From the NCBI GenBank assembly GCA_025352375.1, contig JANXTL010000113.1, forward strand, positions 1-35,204: 35,204 nucleotides of DNA. Reading direction: 5' to 3'. A program made the position numbers and the translations under genes. Shown piece by piece: positions 22,636 through 31,440 of this stretch. The stretch comes from Acetobacteraceae bacterium. Lineage in GTDB: Bacteria; Pseudomonadota; Alphaproteobacteria; Acetobacterales; Acetobacteraceae. The notes beneath the pieces are model-generated. The model ran no database searches. It saw nothing but the letters and a program-made list of their open reading frames with translations, and was not told the DNA's origin. Position 1 is the first letter of the stretch. Each line of letters starts with the position of its first letter.

Positions 22636-23964
22636 CTATTTCAGCAACCCAACCAGCGGATAAGCGTTCGCATCGATCTCGTTCACCGGTGCCGCGCCGA
22701 AGCGCAGTTCGATGGTCCGCAGGATCGATCCGAAGTCGTACGGCGTATGATCCACATACCCCGTCTTCACCGTCGGACCCACCGCGACCAGAGGCACCCG
22801 CGTGCCGGGGCCCCATTTGTCCCGCCGCGGAGGGGCCACATGATCCCAGGCACCGCCGTTCTCATCGTACGTGATAACAATCAGCATGTCCTTGTAAGCC
22901 GGGCTTTTTTGCAGCATCGCCACGACCTCGGCCAGATGCTTGTCGCCCGTCGCGATTTCGGCGTAGCCGGGGTGCTCGTTCAACGCGCCGATGGGTTTGT
23001 AGAACACGACCGGCGGCAGGGTCCCCGCCTGGGCATCGCGCACGAAATCCTTGTAATCCTTCAGATGTGCCTTCTGCGCCGGGGTGCCGGGTGCGAGGTT
23101 CTGGAAATACGCCAGGGGCTGATGGTGGAACTGGAAGGTCTCGCCCGGTTTGCCGGCCATCGCGTCGTCGTAGCCGCCCGAATACCAGGCCCAGCTCACG
23201 CCTTTCGCATCCAGCCGGTCGCCGATATGCGCCATGGTCTGCGGCGGCACCAGCGTGGTCGTGTCGGTCGCCTTGGGGTCGTGCAGATACACCGACTGCG
23301 TCGTGTTCACGGCGTGACCGTCCGGGGTTACCTGTCCATTCTCGATCATCGCGCCGTCCGGCCCAACCTGAGCGACCATGGACGCCGGCGCCTCGGGGAA
23401 GCGGAACGCGCAGGAACAAACTAGGAACGCATGGTTCAGGAACGACCCGCCGAATGCCGAGTGGAACGTCGCATCGCTCAGCGTGAACTGCTTCGCCAGC
23501 TTCCAAAGCTGCGTTTTCGACGTGTCGTAATAACCCATCGCCAGTCCGGCGCCGTTGGACACCGCGACGTAACGGTCCATGCGCCCGCCGTTGATCTGCA
23601 TCTGCTCATGGTAGAAGGCGTGGATCATGTCGCCGGTCTTGTCGGAGATCGCGACGTAACGCGCCAGGTCGAACGGTTTGTTCGGCAGATTGGCCGGGAA
23701 GCGCGGATCGACCGCCCTGATATGGCTGTCGACCGGTTGCGGCAGAGTCGTGTACGGCTTGCCGTCCGGCCCGATCTGGATGGCGCGATCGCCCGCGTTG
23801 GCCAGCCCATTGGCACCGGGGAAGCGGCCGAACATGCTGTCGAAACTGCGGTTCTCATCGAAGATTACCACGATGTGACCAATCTTGGCCAACGGGTCGG
23901 GCGCTTGCGCGAACGCGGCGGTGGAGGCCAAGAAAGCGGCGGCGAAGGCAAGCGGTTTTAGCAT
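22636..23964 (-). CDS. Secreted phosphoesterase (PF04185, acid phosphatase/phospholipase C type)
   Basis: A 442-residue exported enzyme of the phosphoesterase family, which includes AcpA acid phosphatases and bacterial phospholipases C. A signal peptide covers about 1-19 (ending AAFAQ). The metal site begins with HIVVIFDENRSFDSMFG, and the second metal cluster is in MLIVITYDENGGAWDHVAPP. ATG 23964 is chosen because the signal peptide starts there and GGGGA lies upstream; the frame stays open to 24081. Its stop is 3 nt from the convergent caspase gene. It is divergent from egtB across 106 nt. It probably scavenges phosphate or cleaves phospholipids in the periplasm or outside the cell. Confidence 0.9.
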   Translation of the reverse strand: MLKPLAFAAAFLASTAAFAQAPDPLAKIGHIVVIFDENRSFDSMFGRFPGANGLANAGDRAIQIGPDGKPYTTLPQPVDSHIRAVDPRFPANLPNKPFDLARYVAISDKTGDMIHAFYHEQMQINGGRMDRYVAVSNGAGLAMGYYDTSKTQLWKLAKQFTLSDATFHSAFGGSFLNHAFLVCSCAFRFPEAPASMVAQVGPDGAMIENGQVTPDGHAVNTTQSVYLHDPKATDTTTLVPPQTMAHIGDRLDAKGVSWAWYSGGYDDAMAGKPGETFQFHHQPLAYFQNLAPGTPAQKAHLKDYKDFVRDAQAGTLPPVVFYKPIGALNEHPGYAEIATGDKHLAEVVAMLQKSPAYKDMLIVITYDENGGAWDHVAPPRRDKWGPGTRVPLVAVGPTVKTGYVDHTPYDFGSILRTIELRFGAAPVNEIDANAYPLVGLLK

Positions 23965-24070
23965 CCCTGGTCCCCTGACAATGCGGTGCACCATAAAAGC
24001 ACGGCGCCCCCAATCAACGACAATCAGATGACACTTCCTTGCGTTGCAGGGCGATGCCATAGTCCTGGGG

Positions 24071-25234
24071 ATGCACGACACCGTACCATTGCCCGTGAGC
24101 CTCGCGTCCCGCTATGCTGCCGTCCGAGCGCATACCGAGGCTCTGGCCGCCGCCCTGACGCCCGAGGACCAGTGCGTCCAGTCGATGCCCGACGCCAGCC
24201 CCGCCAAGTGGCATCGCGCCCACACCACATGGTTCTTCGAACAGTTCATCCTGACCGAACACGTGCCGGAATACCGCGTGTTCGACGAGGATTTTCGCTT
24301 CCTGTTCAACTCATACTACGACGCCGTGGGCGCTCGTCACCCCCGTCCGATGCGCGGTCTGCTGACCCGCCCGGCGGCAGAACGGATCGCGGCCTATCGC
24401 GCGCATGTGGACGCGGCGATGGCGGCATCGCTGCACAAGGCGCCGACGGACCTGTTGGAACTGGGCCTGCATCACGAGCAGCAGCATCAGGAACTGCTGC
24501 TGACCGATATCCTGCACGCCTTCGCCCAGAACCCCCTGACGCCCGCGGCATTGCCGGGATGGCGGGAACCCGCGCCGGCACCCGGACCGGCCCAGTTCCT
24601 GCCGCGCCCCGGCGGCAGTGCCAGAATCGGCCACGCCGGGGATGGCTTCCATTTCGATAACGAGGTGCCGACACACGACGTGCTGCTGCGCGATTATGCC
24701 ATCGCCGACCGGCTGGTGCGCAACCGCGACTGGGCCGATTTTATCGCCGACGGCGGATATCGGTCCCCGTCGCTGTGGATGTCCGATGGCTGGGCGAGCG
24801 TGCAGGCACAAGGCTGGACCGCCCCGCTGCACTGGCGGGAGGACGGGATGCAGATGGGCCTGGGCGGGCTGGCGCCGATCGATCCCGACGCGCCGGTGCG
24901 TCATGTCTCCTGGTATGAGGCCGACGCCTTCGCCCGTTGGGCCGGTGCCCGTCTGCCCACCGAGTTCGAATGGGAAGCCGCCTGCCCGGACCTGCGGGAA
25001 GCAACGGGTTATGTCTGGCAATGGACCGACAGCGCCTATCGCCCGTACCCCGGCTATCGCCCTCCACCCGGCGCAGTCGGGGAATATAACGGCAAATTCA
25101 TGATCAACCAGATGGTACTCCGCGGCGGTTCCATGGCCACCCCGTCCGATCATGTTCGGTTGCCGTACCGTAACTTCTTCCATCCCGACAAGCGCTGGCA
25201 ATTCACCGGCCTGCGGCTGGCGCGGGACCTGTAA
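24071..25234 (+). CDS. egtB: Ergothioneine biosynthesis sulfoxide synthase EgtB
   Basis: A 387-residue non-heme iron enzyme that joins hercynine to cysteine or gamma-glutamylcysteine with oxygen. The N-terminal DinB-like domain carries the three-His iron site: His51 in WHRAH and His135/His139 in HHEQQHQE. The C-terminal part (from about 185) is an FGE-sulfatase fold with RHVSWYEADAFARWAGARLPTEFEWE and the closing RGGSMATPSDH...RNFFHPDKRWQFTGLRLARD. ATG 24071 follows TGGGG. Its stop shares one base with the ATG of egtD, so the pair is translationally coupled. Confidence 0.94.
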   Translation: MHDTVPLPVSLASRYAAVRAHTEALAAALTPEDQCVQSMPDASPAKWHRAHTTWFFEQFILTEHVPEYRVFDEDFRFLFNSYYDAVGARHPRPMRGLLTRPAAERIAAYRAHVDAAMAASLHKAPTDLLELGLHHEQQHQELLLTDILHAFAQNPLTPAALPGWREPAPAPGPAQFLPRPGGSARIGHAGDGFHFDNEVPTHDVLLRDYAIADRLVRNRDWADFIADGGYRSPSLWMSDGWASVQAQGWTAPLHWREDGMQMGLGGLAPIDPDAPVRHVSWYEADAFARWAGARLPTEFEWEAACPDLREATGYVWQWTDSAYRPYPGYRPPPGAVGEYNGKFMINQMVLRGGSMATPSDHVRLPYRNFFHPDKRWQFTGLRLARDL

Positions 25235-26157
25235 TGGACCCCGATGTCGCGCGCATGGCGCTGGAGGGGTTGCTCGCGCCCCGCAAAACGCTGCCGCCGT
25301 CGCTGTTTTACGATGAGGAAGGCTGCCGGCTGTTCTATCGCATCACCGATCTGCCGGAATATTACCTGACGCGTACCGAACGGGTGCTGCTGGCCGAGAT
25401 CGGTCCCGCGATCGCGGCCGCCGTCGGGCCGGGTGCGACCCTGGTCGAATATGGCGCGAGCCATGAGGAAAAGGCCTGTTTGCTCATGGCATTTCCTGGC
25501 GCCTTCGCCCGGTACATTCCGGTCGATGTCGCCGCCCCCGAACTCTCGCGGCTGCGGGAGCGTATGGCGGTCAGCCACCAAGCTGTGAACGTTGAGCCGG
25601 TCGTCGCCGATTTCATGCGTCCGATCGTGCTCGCCGGCTTGCCGCGCGACGGGCGGGTGCTTGGGTTCTTCCCAGGCTCCACCATCGGCAATCTGGAGCC
25701 CTCCGAGGCGATCTCGTTTCTGGTCAGAGCGCGGGAAACCCTGGGACCGCGTGCCCGTTTTCTGCTTGGCGCCGATCTCCGCAAATCCCCGTCGGTTTTG
25801 ATCCCCGCCTACGACGATGCCGAAGGCGTCACCGCCGCGTTCAATCGTAACCTGTTGGTGCGCCTCAACCGGGAGGCGGCGGCGAATTTCGACCTCATGG
25901 CGTTCCGCCACGAGGCGCGGTGGAACGATGCCGAAAGCCGCATCGAGATGCATTTGGTCAGCCTGCGCGACCAAAAAATCATCCTGGCCGGCGTCACCGT
26001 GCATTTTGCCGAGGGGGAGAGTATCCACACCGAAAACAGCTATAAGCATGCGCCCGATGCTCTGCTAACGCTGGCGCGGGACGCCGGATGGGCGCTGGAG
26101 CGCCAGTGGACGGACCCGGCGGGTCGGTTCGGGCACTTCCTGTTTGGGTTGCAATGA
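25234..26157 (+). CDS. egtD: L-histidine N-alpha-methyltransferase EgtD
   Basis: A 307-residue SAM-dependent enzyme that trimethylates histidine to hercynine, the EgtB substrate. Visible features are LPEYYLTRTE (residues 40-49, histidine-binding Tyr), the SAM-loop region VEYGASHEEKACLLM (71-85), YIPVDVA (94-100) and FFPGSTIGNLEPSEA (145-159). The SAM loop is a little unusual, with GASHEEK in place of the common GSGSSxK. No egtA, egtC or egtE is nearby; such genes are often missing or elsewhere in proteobacteria. Confidence 0.93.
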   Translation: MDPDVARMALEGLLAPRKTLPPSLFYDEEGCRLFYRITDLPEYYLTRTERVLLAEIGPAIAAAVGPGATLVEYGASHEEKACLLMAFPGAFARYIPVDVAAPELSRLRERMAVSHQAVNVEPVVADFMRPIVLAGLPRDGRVLGFFPGSTIGNLEPSEAISFLVRARETLGPRARFLLGADLRKSPSVLIPAYDDAEGVTAAFNRNLLVRLNREAAANFDLMAFRHEARWNDAESRIEMHLVSLRDQKIILAGVTVHFAEGESIHTENSYKHAPDALLTLARDAGWALERQWTDPAGRFGHFLFGLQ

Positions 26158-26201
26158 CTAATTTTGATATATTTTGGTCAAAATTTGTGTTTGATACATC
26201 C

Positions 26202-26978
26202 ATGCGATTGCCGATCCTCATCCTCCCGTGGTTGCTGTTGACGAGTGCCGCGCATGCGGCCGAGCCCGCGTCCCTCTCCTCGTCCCTCTCCTCATCCCTC
26301 TGCGAGCCGGCGATTGCCGCCGCCGAAAATGCCGGAAACCTGCCGCCGCGCTTGCTGAACGCCATCGCTTTGGTCGAGAGCGGGCGGTACGATGAGACCA
26401 CCAAAACCGTCCACCCCTGGCCCTGGACCATCAACGCGGAGGGGGAAGGGCATTATTACGCCTCCAAAGCCGACGCGATCGGCGCGGTGCGGGCGCTGCG
26501 AATGCGGGGTGTCCGGTCGATCGACGTGGGGTGCCTGCAAGTGAATTTGATGCATCATCCCGATGCCTTCGGCTCCCTGGACGAAGCGTTCGAGCCGAGC
26601 ATGAACGCGGCCTATGCGGCGCAGTTCCTGAACCGTTTGCACGCACCCGGGGACGATTGGGCGAAGGCCATCGGCGATTACCATTCCGCGACCCCGGCAT
26701 TCGGCGACCCATACCGGGCGATGGTGATACTGCGTTGGACCGGCGCGCACATCGCGGTTGCCAGTGCCGCTCGGCCGGCGACCTATAAATCGTTCCAGGC
26801 CCCCGCCACGGTGTACGGGGCCTTCGCACCGGTGTCGCAAATTTACGGGGCGTTCGCGGCCGCGGGGGCTACCCGCGCACCCGTTCGATCTCCGCCCCGC
26901 ACGCTGCTGGCTGCTGCGCAACAGCCTCGTATCCCCGGCTCAGGTGGTAGACCCAGTTTACCATCATCTCACCCTTAG
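26202..26978 (+). CDS. Lytic transglycosylase-like protein with a chimeric C-terminus
   Basis: A 258-residue exported protein. Residues 1-19 form a signal peptide (ending SAAHAA). The SLT-like domain (about 30-190) has the catalytic Glu in [11 protein letters not shown], then [15 protein letters not shown] (the usual G-x-x-Q-x-N block) and [10 protein letters not shown]. It would cleave glycan strands of peptidoglycan in the periplasm. ATG 26202 is chosen for its signal peptide; an earlier ATG at 26154 overlaps egtD. After the signal peptide a 12-bp direct repeat encodes [10 protein letters not shown]. The last ~36 residues are encoded by the antisense strand of a murA remnant, and the stop codon straddles the edge of a 113-bp MITE-like element, so the native C-terminus has probably been replaced. 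Confidence 0.82.
   Translation: MRLPILILPWLLLTSAAHAAEPASLSSSLSSSLCEPAIAAAENAGNLPPRLLNAIALVESGRYDETTKTVHPWPWTINAEGEGHYYASKADAIGAVRALRMRGVRSIDVGCLQVNLMHHPDAFGSLDEAFEPSMNAAYAAQFLNRLHAPGDDWAKAIGDYHSATPAFGDPYRAMVILRWTGAHIAVASAARPATYKSFQAPATVYGAFAPVSQIYGAFAAAGATRAPVRSPPRTLLAAAQQPRIPGSGGRPSLPSSHP
26271..26303 (+). repeat. 12-bp direct repeat encoding Ser-Leu-Ser-Ser
   Basis: TCCCTCTCCTCG (26271-26282) is followed by TCCCTCTCCTCA (26283-26294) and a partial third unit, TCCCTCTGC. The unit is four codons, so changes in copy number would keep the frame. It lies just after the predicted signal peptide cleavage site of the lytic transglycosylase. Confidence 0.75.
26869..26978 (-). pseudogene. murA: murA 3' remnant (last ~36 codons)
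   Basis: Read on the minus strand this segment encodes [19 protein letters not shown]...[12 protein letters not shown] and a stop codon. By eye, 25 of 35 residues match the C-terminus of the intact MurA at 29619-30881 ([19 protein letters not shown]...[12 protein letters not shown]), including the stop position and with no gaps. The remnant ends abruptly at the TTAG where the 113-bp element begins. It is therefore a diverged second murA, or an old duplicate, cut by the element and now serving as the antisense 3' end of the lytic transglycosylase frame. Confidence 0.85.
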
Positions 26979-27090
26979 ACCATGATCGTTTGAGGTTGCA
27001 CGCGATATCGGCGTTGAATCATGGTCTAAGCCTTTGTTTGAGAGGGTGATTCACGCCCGAGGTTGAAGTCAACCTCAGGCGATCACGCTC
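26978..27090 (-). mobile_element. 113-bp MITE-like palindromic element, copy A (inverted)
   Basis: Inverted relative to copies B (31878-31990) and C (34379-34491); all three are exactly 113 bp and about 95% alike. The ends are imperfect inverted repeats of about 23 bp: GAGCGTGATCGCCTGAGGTT versus GACCATGATCGTTTGAGGTT. The copy is flanked by TA on the left and GA on the right, so one target TA has probably mutated. There is no coding capacity. TA flanks with terminal inverted repeats suggest mobilisation by an IS630/Tc1-type transposase; this is inference. Confidence 0.8.
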
Positions 27091-27150
27091 GAGGCGACGC
27101 CCAAAATCTACCGCTTCATATTGGTGGCCTCGGCGCCGACGGCACGGATG

Positions 27151-28845
27151 TTACGGCAACCGGCTTTTGGCCGCGGCTACGCCCGCCGCGACCGTAGCGG
27201 GGAACGTCACCAAGGGTGGTGCGACATCGTGTGTCCGCAATATTTGCCGTATCGGGTCGCGCACACCGGCCAGATAAACGGCGGCCCCCCGCCGTTGCGC
27301 ATTGGTCGCGAACCCTGCCAGCGTCGCGGCGGCTGTTGAATCGAGGACCGAAATCGCGGAACAGTCGATCACATAGGCGCGTGGATGCTGGCCGATATTG
27401 TCCAGCGCCGCCCCCACATTGGCCGCGGCACCGAAGAAAAACGCGCCGGAGATGCGATACACCACGACATCCGGATCGGTTGCTTGCGCCGCGTCATAGG
27501 GCTTGCGGCCCCCGGAGCGCACGTCGTCCGCCACGTCTTCGGTGGTCGCGTCCTCGATCTCGACAGACTGCGCCATGCGGTGCAGGAACAGCAGCACCCC
27601 AATGGCGAAGCCCACCAGAATGCCTTCGGTCAGATCGCGAAACACCACCAGCAGGAATGTGGACAGTAGTACCACGGCGTCCCCGCGGGACGCGCGAAGG
27701 AGTACCGCGAACTGGTCCTTTTCCACCATGTTCCAGGCCACCACGGCCAGAACGCCGGCCAAGGCGGGCAGCGGGATGTAGCTGGCCAGCGGTGCCGCCA
27801 CCACCATGAACAGCAGCAGAAACACCGCGTGCAGCATGCCGGCAACCGGCCCTTGCGCGCCCGCCCGCACATTGGTCGCGGTGCGCGCGATTGTGCCGGT
27901 AACGCAAAATCCGCCGAACAAAGCGGAGGCCATGTTGGCGACCCCCTGCCCAACAAGCTCGCAGTTGGACCGGTGCCGCCGCCCCGACATGCTGTCGGCG
28001 ACCACGGCGGACAGCAGGCTTTCGATCGCACCAAGCAAGGCAAAGGACAACGCGCTCGGCAGAACGTCCTCGATCTTATCGACAGACAAGTTTGGCAGCG
28101 TCGGCGCGGGCAAGGACTGCGGAATGCCGCCGAAGCGCGTGCCGATGGTATCGACGGGCAGGGCGAACAGCCAGGCCAGCAAGGCCGTTGCGCCCACGGC
28201 GATCAGCATGCCCGGCCAATGCGGCCGCCAGCGCCGTGTGGCCAGGATAATGCCGATTGACACCGCGGCCAGCGCCACCGCCGCGAGGTTGGCGGTGGGC
28301 AAGGCGTGACCCAACGCCTCCAGCTTGGGGATGATCTCGCCGGGTTCCTTGCCCGGCAGGCGCAGGCCCAACAATTCCTTGATCTGGCTCGCGAAGATGA
28401 TGACGGCGATGCCGGCTGTGAAACCCACGGTGACGGGATAGGGGATGTATTTGATATAGGTGCCAAGCCGCAGAAACCCGGCCAACAGCAGAATCAGGCC
28501 AGATATAAGCGTGGCCAGGATCAGCCCGTCGATCCCGTGCGTTTCCACCGTCGCCAGCACCAATACGATGAACGCGCCGGCGGGGCCGCCAACCTGGAAG
28601 CGGCTGCCGCCAAGGGCGGACACGAAAAAGCCGCCAACAATGGCCGTGTACAGCCCCTTGTCTGGCCCGACGCCAGAGGCAATGGCGATGGCCATCGACA
28701 GCGGCAGGGCAACGATAGCGACCGTCAGACCGGCAACGATATCGGCGCGCAACCCGGTAAAACCATAGCCCTCCCGCAGGATTGTCACCAGTTTCGGGGT
28801 GTAGAGTTCGGCAAAACTAGGCTCAGGCGTTTTCCTTGCCATCAT
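27151..28845 (-). CDS. SulP-family anion transporter with STAS domain
   Basis: A 564-residue inner-membrane transporter. The N-terminal SulP core has about 12-14 membrane segments, with LRADIVAGLTVAIVALPLSMA (about residue 30), ALGGSRFQVGGPAGAFIVLV and CELVGQGVANMASALFGGFCVTGTIARTA. The cytoplasmic STAS domain is at about 445-560 (VVYRISGAFFFGAAANV, YVIDCSAISVLDSTAAATL). Substrates in this family include sulfate, bicarbonate and dicarboxylates; none can be assigned here. ATG 28845 (or 28842) lies inside the 3' end of the XRE regulator gene, a 23-nt overlap, so both are translated from one mRNA. Confidence 0.92.
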   Translation of the reverse strand: MMARKTPEPSFAELYTPKLVTILREGYGFTGLRADIVAGLTVAIVALPLSMAIAIASGVGPDKGLYTAIVGGFFVSALGGSRFQVGGPAGAFIVLVLATVETHGIDGLILATLISGLILLLAGFLRLGTYIKYIPYPVTVGFTAGIAVIIFASQIKELLGLRLPGKEPGEIIPKLEALGHALPTANLAAVALAAVSIGIILATRRWRPHWPGMLIAVGATALLAWLFALPVDTIGTRFGGIPQSLPAPTLPNLSVDKIEDVLPSALSFALLGAIESLLSAVVADSMSGRRHRSNCELVGQGVANMASALFGGFCVTGTIARTATNVRAGAQGPVAGMLHAVFLLLFMVVAAPLASYIPLPALAGVLAVVAWNMVEKDQFAVLLRASRGDAVVLLSTFLLVVFRDLTEGILVGFAIGVLLFLHRMAQSVEIEDATTEDVADDVRSGGRKPYDAAQATDPDVVVYRISGAFFFGAAANVGAALDNIGQHPRAYVIDCSAISVLDSTAAATLAGFATNAQRRGAAVYLAGVRDPIRQILRTHDVAPPLVTFPATVAAGVAAAKSRLP

Positions 28846-29110
28846 CGGAACCAACCCTTTTCGCTGCCCGCTTCAATCGCACGCCGCGCCCGTCACCCAC
28901 GCTTCTGACGTTGTCGCCGATAAGTTCGACCCCAGCGTCGTCGAAGGCGGCGACAACCTTGGTGAGCGATTCGACTACGCCGCGCACCGTCCCCTCGCTC
29001 CCTTCCATCCGCTGGACGGTCGGCAGCGACACGCCAGCCATCCGGGCGAACTGGCGCTGGTCGATACCGAGCAACGCACGCGCGGCACGCATTTGGGCGG
29101 CGGTGATCAT
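28823..29110 (-). CDS. XRE-family helix-turn-helix regulator
   Basis: A 95-residue protein with an HTH_3 domain at about 5-60: MRAARALLGIDQRQFARMAG, then VSLPTVQRMEGSEGTVRG, the scaffold and recognition helices. The C-terminal tail is basic. It is the first gene of a two-gene unit with the SulP transporter, which it overlaps by 23 nt, so it probably controls its own operon. Palindromes just upstream (29158-29205) are candidate operators. Confidence 0.88.
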   Translation of the reverse strand: MITAAQMRAARALLGIDQRQFARMAGVSLPTVQRMEGSEGTVRGVVESLTKVVAAFDDAGVELIGDNVRSVGDGRGVRLKRAAKRVGSDDGKENA

Positions 29111-29157
29111 GGGCGCTCCATACGACAGGACAGAGCGTAGAAACCTCAGTCTTAGCG

Positions 29158-29205
29158 GTCAATACCATTATTGATGATGTTTTTTACATCACGAACCAGT
29201 CAATA
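29158..29205 (-). promoter_or_regulatory. Candidate operator region upstream of the XRE-SulP operon
   Basis: Within 48 nt there are two short perfect dyads: TCAATA-ccat-TATTGA (29159-29174) and TGATGT-N5-ACATCA (29175-29191). A second GTCAATA occurs at 29199-29205, repeating the left half of the first dyad. They begin about 48 nt upstream of the regulator start, in a locally AT-rich stretch. XRE proteins bind such dyads, so autoregulation is likely but inferred. Confidence 0.5.
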
Positions 29206-29618
29206 ATGTCGCTGGGCAGTAGGAATCGGCAGGCATGGTGGCCATTTGAAACAAGGCGCAAGATGCACGGCTGAAATGCCGATAAACGACAGGGTCGGCC
29301 GTGCCCGCGCCGGTAAAGGGGCGATCGGTTACCCCGGTTGCCGAAATCCGATTGCCAGAAGGGTCGCTAAGGCCCTGTCCAAAGATAATCGAATCGATCA
29401 TGCGGATCGGACAGGGCCTAAGCTCTTGTTTTGAACGGCAACTTTGCCGGCGTGCTGACGCACTTATTTGCCAGCGTTGCCTAACGTAAGAAATTCGGTC
29501 GAGCCGCTCCTTCGATACGCTGCGATGGAGGTGGCCAACGAGACATTCGATCCGATAATCGTAGTCCCGCGTTTCGTCTTCTCGACGGTTAGCGACGTCA
29601 TCATGCTTAGGCCGTTGC
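29206..29618. other. 413-nt gap between the XRE promoter and murA 3' end
   Basis: I see no convincing gene. Open frames of about 60-80 codons on both strands lack ribosome binding sites and recognisable content. The stretch holds a 48-bp inverted-repeat mini-element at 29371-29418. GC content looks slightly lower than in the flanking genes, and the region may contain decayed sequence. Confidence 0.5.
29371..29418. mobile_element. 48-bp inverted-repeat mini-element with TAA flanks
   Basis: GGCCCTGTCC (29371-29380) is perfectly repeated in inverse as GGACAGGGCC (29409-29418). TAA lies directly outside each end (29368-29370 and 29419-29421), as a 3-bp target duplication would. The 28-bp centre has no coding potential. 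A TNA duplication and GC-rich 10-bp ends resemble IS5-family (IS427-group) termini, so this may be a minimal MITE or the collapsed remains of an IS. It could also be a simple transcription terminator stem. Confidence 0.5.
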
Positions 29619-30881
29619 CTACCCCCCAATCCGCTCAATGTCCGCCCCGCATGCCGCCAGTTTCCGCTCCACCGCCTCATACCCCCGGTCCAGGTGGTAA
29701 ACCCGGTTCACCATAGTCTCACCCTTAGCCGCCAATCCCGCCAAAATCAGGGACAGAGAAGCCCGCAGATCGCTCGCCATCACCGGCGCACCGGACAGCG
29801 AGGGCACCCCGCGCACGATCGCCGAGGACCCGTGCACATTGATCCGCGCGCCCATCCGGTTCAACTCGGGAACATGCATGAATCGGTTCTCGAAAATGGT
29901 CTCGGTGACCATGGACGCGCCCTCGGCGACCGAGAGCATCGCCATGAACTGTGCCTGCATGTCGGTCGGAAAGCCCGGGTAAGGCTCCGTCATCACGTCC
30001 GCGCCGTGTAGCCCATTCAGCCGGCGCACCATCACGCCGCCGTCGGCCTCGGTCACTTCGACCCCGGACTCGCGCATAACGCGGATTGTAGCCCCTAAAT
30101 GCTCCAGCCGCGCATGCCGCAAGAACACCGACCCGCCGGAGATGGCGGCGGCGCAAGCATAGCTCCCGGTCTCGATGCGATCCGGAATAATGGAGTGATC
30201 GGCGCCATGCAGGGCCGGCACGCCCTCAATGGTCAGCGTATCGCTGCCGATGCCCTCAATCTGGGCGCCCATCGCGACCAGACACACAGCTAAATCGCCG
30301 ATCTCCGGCTCCCGCGCGGCATTTTCCAAAACAGTGCGGCCTTCGGCCAGGGTTGCGGCCATCAACAGGTTCTCGGTGGCGCCGACGGAGACAAACGGAA
30401 ACACAATCCTCGCCCCGCGCAGCCGCCCGTCCACCCGCCCGTCGATATACCCGCCTTGCAGGTCGAAGCGGGCGCCCATCTGTTCCAGCCCTTTGATGTG
30501 CAGGTCAACCGGCCGAGCCCCGATTTCGCAGCCGCCGGGCAGCGACACCCGAGCCTCCCCCACGCGCGCCATTAACGGTCCCAGCACCAGGAAGGACGCG
30601 CGCATCTGGCGGACGATATCGTAGGGGGCCTCGGTATTGGTGATCGACCCGCCCAGCGACAACACGCGGCCTTCGTTGTCCTGCTTGTCGACGGCGATGC
30701 CGTGCTGCGCCAACAAGGAGCCCATCGTCTTGATGTCCGCCAGCCGAGGCACATTGGAGAGAATAAGCCGTTGCTCGGTCAGCAGCCCGGCGGCCATCAG
30801 CGGCAGCGCTGCGTTCTTCGCCCCGCCGATGGGGATTTCGCCGGACAAGGGCTTGCCGCCGCGGATACGGATACGGTCCAT
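29619..30881 (-). CDS. murA: UDP-N-acetylglucosamine 1-carboxyvinyltransferase
   Basis: A 420-residue cytoplasmic enzyme catalysing the first committed step of peptidoglycan synthesis: enolpyruvyl transfer from PEP to UDP-GlcNAc. It has the substrate-binding Lys22-Asn23 in [10 protein letters not shown], the catalytic Cys118 in [16 protein letters not shown] (Cys115 in E. coli, the fosfomycin target), and the late [22 protein letters not shown] block. The frame is open far upstream, but ATG 30881 follows GAGGA and starts the standard MDRIRIRGG sequence. It begins 4 nt after the dcd stop, so dcd-murA form one unit. A diverged fragment of a second murA lies at 26869-26978. Confidence 0.96.
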   Translation of the reverse strand: MDRIRIRGGKPLSGEIPIGGAKNAALPLMAAGLLTEQRLILSNVPRLADIKTMGSLLAQHGIAVDKQDNEGRVLSLGGSITNTEAPYDIVRQMRASFLVLGPLMARVGEARVSLPGGCEIGARPVDLHIKGLEQMGARFDLQGGYIDGRVDGRLRGARIVFPFVSVGATENLLMAATLAEGRTVLENAAREPEIGDLAVCLVAMGAQIEGIGSDTLTIEGVPALHGADHSIIPDRIETGSYACAAAISGGSVFLRHARLEHLGATIRVMRESGVEVTEADGGVMVRRLNGLHGADVMTEPYPGFPTDMQAQFMAMLSVAEGASMVTETIFENRFMHVPELNRMGARINVHGSSAIVRGVPSLSGAPVMASDLRASLSLILAGLAAKGETMVNRVYHLDRGYEAVERKLAACGADIERIGG

Positions 30882-30885
30882 TCGC

Positions 30886-31440
30886 TTACATCCTCGGCAG
30901 CGCGGTGCCGCGCTGGCCCATGTATTTGCCCGCCTTGTCGGCGTAGCTGGTTTCGCAGGCCTCATTCCCTTGCAGAAAGAGGAACTGGCAGATGCCCTCA
31001 TTCGCGTAGATGCGGGCGGGCAGGGGGGTGGTGTTGCTGATTTCGATGGTGACCTGCCCCTCCCATTCCGGTTCCAGGGGGGTGACGTTGACGATGATCC
31101 CGCAGCGCGCATAAGTCGATTTGCCGAGGCAGACCACCAGAATGTCGCGCGGGATGCGGAAATACTCGATGGTGTGGCCCAGCGCGAAGCTGTTCGGCGG
31201 GATGATGCAGGTATCCACCTGGCGGTCCACGAAGCTGGTCGGGGCGAACGCCTTGGGGTCGATCGTCGCGGAGTCGATGTTGGTGAAAATCTTGAACTCG
31301 TCGGCGATGCGGGCATCGTAGCCGTAGCTCGACAGGCCGTAGCTGATCACCCCGTCGCGCTTCTGCGCTTCCACAAAGGGTTCGATCATGCCGTGACCTT
31401 GCGCCATTTGGCGGATCCAGCGGTCGGACATCACGGGCAT
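30886..31440 (-). CDS. dcd: dCTP deaminase
   Basis: A 184-residue enzyme that deaminates dCTP to dUTP for thymidylate synthesis. Family segments are [80 protein letters not shown] (Ser/Arg active-site loop) and [20 protein letters not shown] (catalytic Glu region). ATG 31440 is supported by AGGAG about 12 nt upstream and by family N-termini; ATG 31431 is an alternative. It is divergent from the opgC pseudogene and upstream of murA. Confidence 0.94.
   Translation of the reverse strand: MPVMSDRWIRQMAQGHGMIEPFVEAQKRDGVISYGLSSYGYDARIADEFKIFTNIDSATIDPKAFAPTSFVDRQVDTCIIPPNSFALGHTIEYFRIPRDILVVCLGKSTYARCGIIVNVTPLEPEWEGQVTIEISNTTPLPARIYANEGICQFLFLQGNEACETSYADKAGKYMGQRGTALPRM

Noticed and set aside
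29246-29716. Short plus-strand frames between the XRE promoter and murA
   Set aside because: No ribosome binding sites, no recognisable content, and one runs into murA antisense.
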